This document shows, one piece after another, positions 7,053 to 8,367 of a DNA stretch of 8,367 nucleotides. This stretch comes from JBFXDI01 sp050181295 (GTDB lineage: Bacteria > Pseudomonadota > Alphaproteobacteria > Rhizobiales > Aestuariivirgaceae): positions 1 to 8,367 of the forward strand of contig JBFXDI010000160.1 of the NCBI GenBank assembly GCA_050181295.1, written 5' to 3'. Within the stretch, counting starts at the first letter, position 1. The number at the start of each line of letters is the position of its first letter. The translations under genes were made by a program, and so were the position numbers. The notes beneath the pieces are model-generated. The model made no database searches, was not told the DNA's origin, and saw nothing but the letters and a program-made list of their open reading frames with translations.

Positions 7053-8367
7053 ATGGCCATCATCACCACCGATCTCTCCCGGCCCGGCGCCGCGCATGTC
7101 GACTCCTACTGGGCCGCCACCGCCGGCGAGGAAGTCGCCGGCGCCGACCCGGTGCGCGCCGACATCGACACCGACGTCGCCATCGTCGGCGGCGGCTATA
7201 CCGGCCTTTCGGCCGCCTATCACCTGGCCCGGGATTTCGGCATCAAGGCGCATGTGCTCGAGGCGAACCGGATCGGCTGGGGCTGCAGCGGCCGCAACGG
7301 CGGCTTCGCCTCCCTCGGCATGGGGAAGCATGGCTATGACGGCTGGGCCGCCCGCTGGGGCGAGGCCGAGGCGCACCGCATCTTCGAGATGAGCCGCCAG
7401 GCGATCGCGCTGGTGGACGACCTCCTGAAGCGCGAGGCGATCGACGCCGACCGCACGCCCAGCGGCGGGCTCGAGCTCGCCCACAAGCCGAACCGCATGG
7501 CGGCCCTCGAGGCCGGCGCGAAGCGCATGCGCCAGCTTTTCAACATGGATGTGAAGCTGCTCGACCGCGACGCGCTGCGCCGCGGCTTCCTCGACAGCCG
7601 CGAGGCCTACGGCGCCGCGCTGCAGCCGGACGGCTTTGCGATCCATGCGCTCCGCCTCGCGCGCGGCATCGCCCGCGCGGCGCAGAAGCAGGGCGCCCAT
7701 CTTCACGGCGCCTCGCCCGTGACCGGCTGGACGCGCGACGGCGCCAGGCACCTGCTCCGCACGCCGGGCGGCACGGTGCGCGCGAAGCGGGTGCTGATCG
7801 CGGCCAACGGCTATGCGGGCGACAAGCTGCATCCGTCGATCGACGGGCGCACCTTGCCGGTGCTCTCCAACATCATCGTGACCCGGCCGCTCACCCTCGC
7901 CGAGCGGCAGTCGGTCGCCTGGCAGACCTACCTCAAGATCTGGGACACGCGGAATCTCGTCTTCTACTACCGGCTGCTGCCGGACAACCGGATCCTGTTC
8001 GGTGCGCGCGGCGGGGTCGAGGGCACCGAGAGCGAGCATCGCTATCGCCGCGCCTGGATGGAGCGCCGCCTCAAGGAGATGTTTCCGCCGCTCGCCGCCG
8101 TCGAGGTCGAATATTTCTGGTATGGCTGGGTCTGCGCCACCTACGACAAGAACCCGCATATCGGCAGCGCCGAGGACGGAACGGTGCTCTATGCCCTCGG
8201 CTATCTCGGTCTCGGCGTCGCGCTCGCGAACTATGCGGGGCAGCTCGTGGCGCGGAAGCTCGGCGGCGACGACAGCGTGAATTACGGCGCGCTGCTGGGC
8301 TCGCCCCTGCCGCGCTTCCCCTTCCCGCCCCTGCGCCGGGTCTATCAGCGGATCGCCTATAGCGGCT
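7053..8367 (+). CDS. FAD-dependent oxidoreductase of the DAO family (amine/amino-acid oxidase, gamma-glutamylputrescine oxidase-like), 3' end missing
   Basis: The frame is open for 438 codons from ATG 7053 to the window edge with no stop. A beta-strand followed by G46-G-G-Y-T-G51 forms the FAD-binding Rossmann motif, and E70 at the end of the second strand should bind the ribose. SGRNGGF at 79-85 is a hallmark of the DAO/GlpO family, and GYLGLG at 383-388 is the C-terminal flavin-contacting glycine motif. Enzymes of this group oxidise C-N bonds of amino acids or amines, usually releasing hydrogen peroxide and ammonia or an amine. PuuB-like gamma-glutamylputrescine oxidases are the closest type I recognise, but the substrate is not proven. 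The last residues (PLPRFPFPPLRRVYQR) resemble the family's end, so probably only about 5-20 residues are missing. The gene has very high GC, like a long-term resident. Confidence 0.88.
   Translation, partial: MAIITTDLSRPGAAHVDSYWAATAGEEVAGADPVRADIDTDVAIVGGGYTGLSAAYHLARDFGIKAHVLEANRIGWGCSGRNGGFASLGMGKHGYDGWAARWGEAEAHRIFEMSRQAIALVDDLLKREAIDADRTPSGGLELAHKPNRMAALEAGAKRMRQLFNMDVKLLDRDALRRGFLDSREAYGAALQPDGFAIHALRLARGIARAAQKQGAHLHGASPVTGWTRDGARHLLRTPGGTVRAKRVLIAANGYAGDKLHPSIDGRTLPVLSNIIVTRPLTLAERQSVAWQTYLKIWDTRNLVFYYRLLPDNRILFGARGGVEGTESEHRYRRAWMERRLKEMFPPLAAVEVEYFWYGWVCATYDKNPHIGSAEDGTVLYALGYLGLGVALANYAGQLVARKLGGDDSVNYGALLGSPLPRFPFPPLRRVYQRIAYSG

Noticed and set aside
5707..7069. Possible large fusion protein extending the EamA transporter frame upstream through the MFS gene (785 codons)
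   Set aside because: The upstream part is arginine- and alanine-rich and lacks membrane segments, whereas the MFS frame over the same bases shows a full twelve-segment transporter. The extension is a GC-driven open frame.
7026..8159. 377-codon minus-strand frame opposite the oxidoreductase
   Set aside because: It is an antisense shadow without motifs, and the plus strand carries a clear DAO-family protein with a ribosome site.

Overview
The window looks like the chromosome of a high-GC alphaproteobacterium. This rests on GC-rich third codon positions and on the style of the oxidoreductase and transporter proteins; the genus cannot be read from the sequence. It holds three blocks: the 3' end of an enoyl-CoA hydratase-like gene (1-101, +), a complete two-gene type III restriction-modification system (272-4692, +), and a metabolic/transport group (4712-8367) made of a two-gene transporter unit on the minus strand and a divergent FAD-dependent amine/amino-acid oxidase that runs off the right edge.

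The restriction-modification unit is mod (605 aa beta-class N6-adenine methyltransferase, motif order DPPY then FxGxG) followed 8 bases later by res (864 aa SF2 helicase with a C-terminal PD-(D/E)XK nuclease). All catalytic motifs that can be checked by eye are present, so the system looks functional. Mod supplies DNA recognition and methylation. Res supplies ATP-driven communication along DNA and cleavage, and in known type III systems it acts only in complex with Mod. Hand counts put mod and res at roughly 56-65% GC, against about 70-80% in sampled lines of the right-hand genes, so the cassette was probably acquired horizontally. Inside mod, the part expected to hold the target recognition domain has still lower GC and unusual codons, which suggests a separate exchange of specificity.

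The left junction of the cassette (102-271) contains a 12-base palindrome, then a stretch that reads as a basic protein tail and ends in an ATGA overlap with the mod start. It may be the remnant of a lost upstream cassette gene.

To the right, res converges on an EamA/DMT-family transporter gene with only 19 bases between the stop codons. That gene lies 8 bases downstream of an MFS transporter gene on the same strand, and the two are probably co-transcribed. A 161-base divergent intergenic region separates the MFS gene from the oxidoreductase. I saw no RNA genes, insertion sequences, CRISPR arrays or prophage genes. The defence system appears to be of a known class; no clearly new system is visible.
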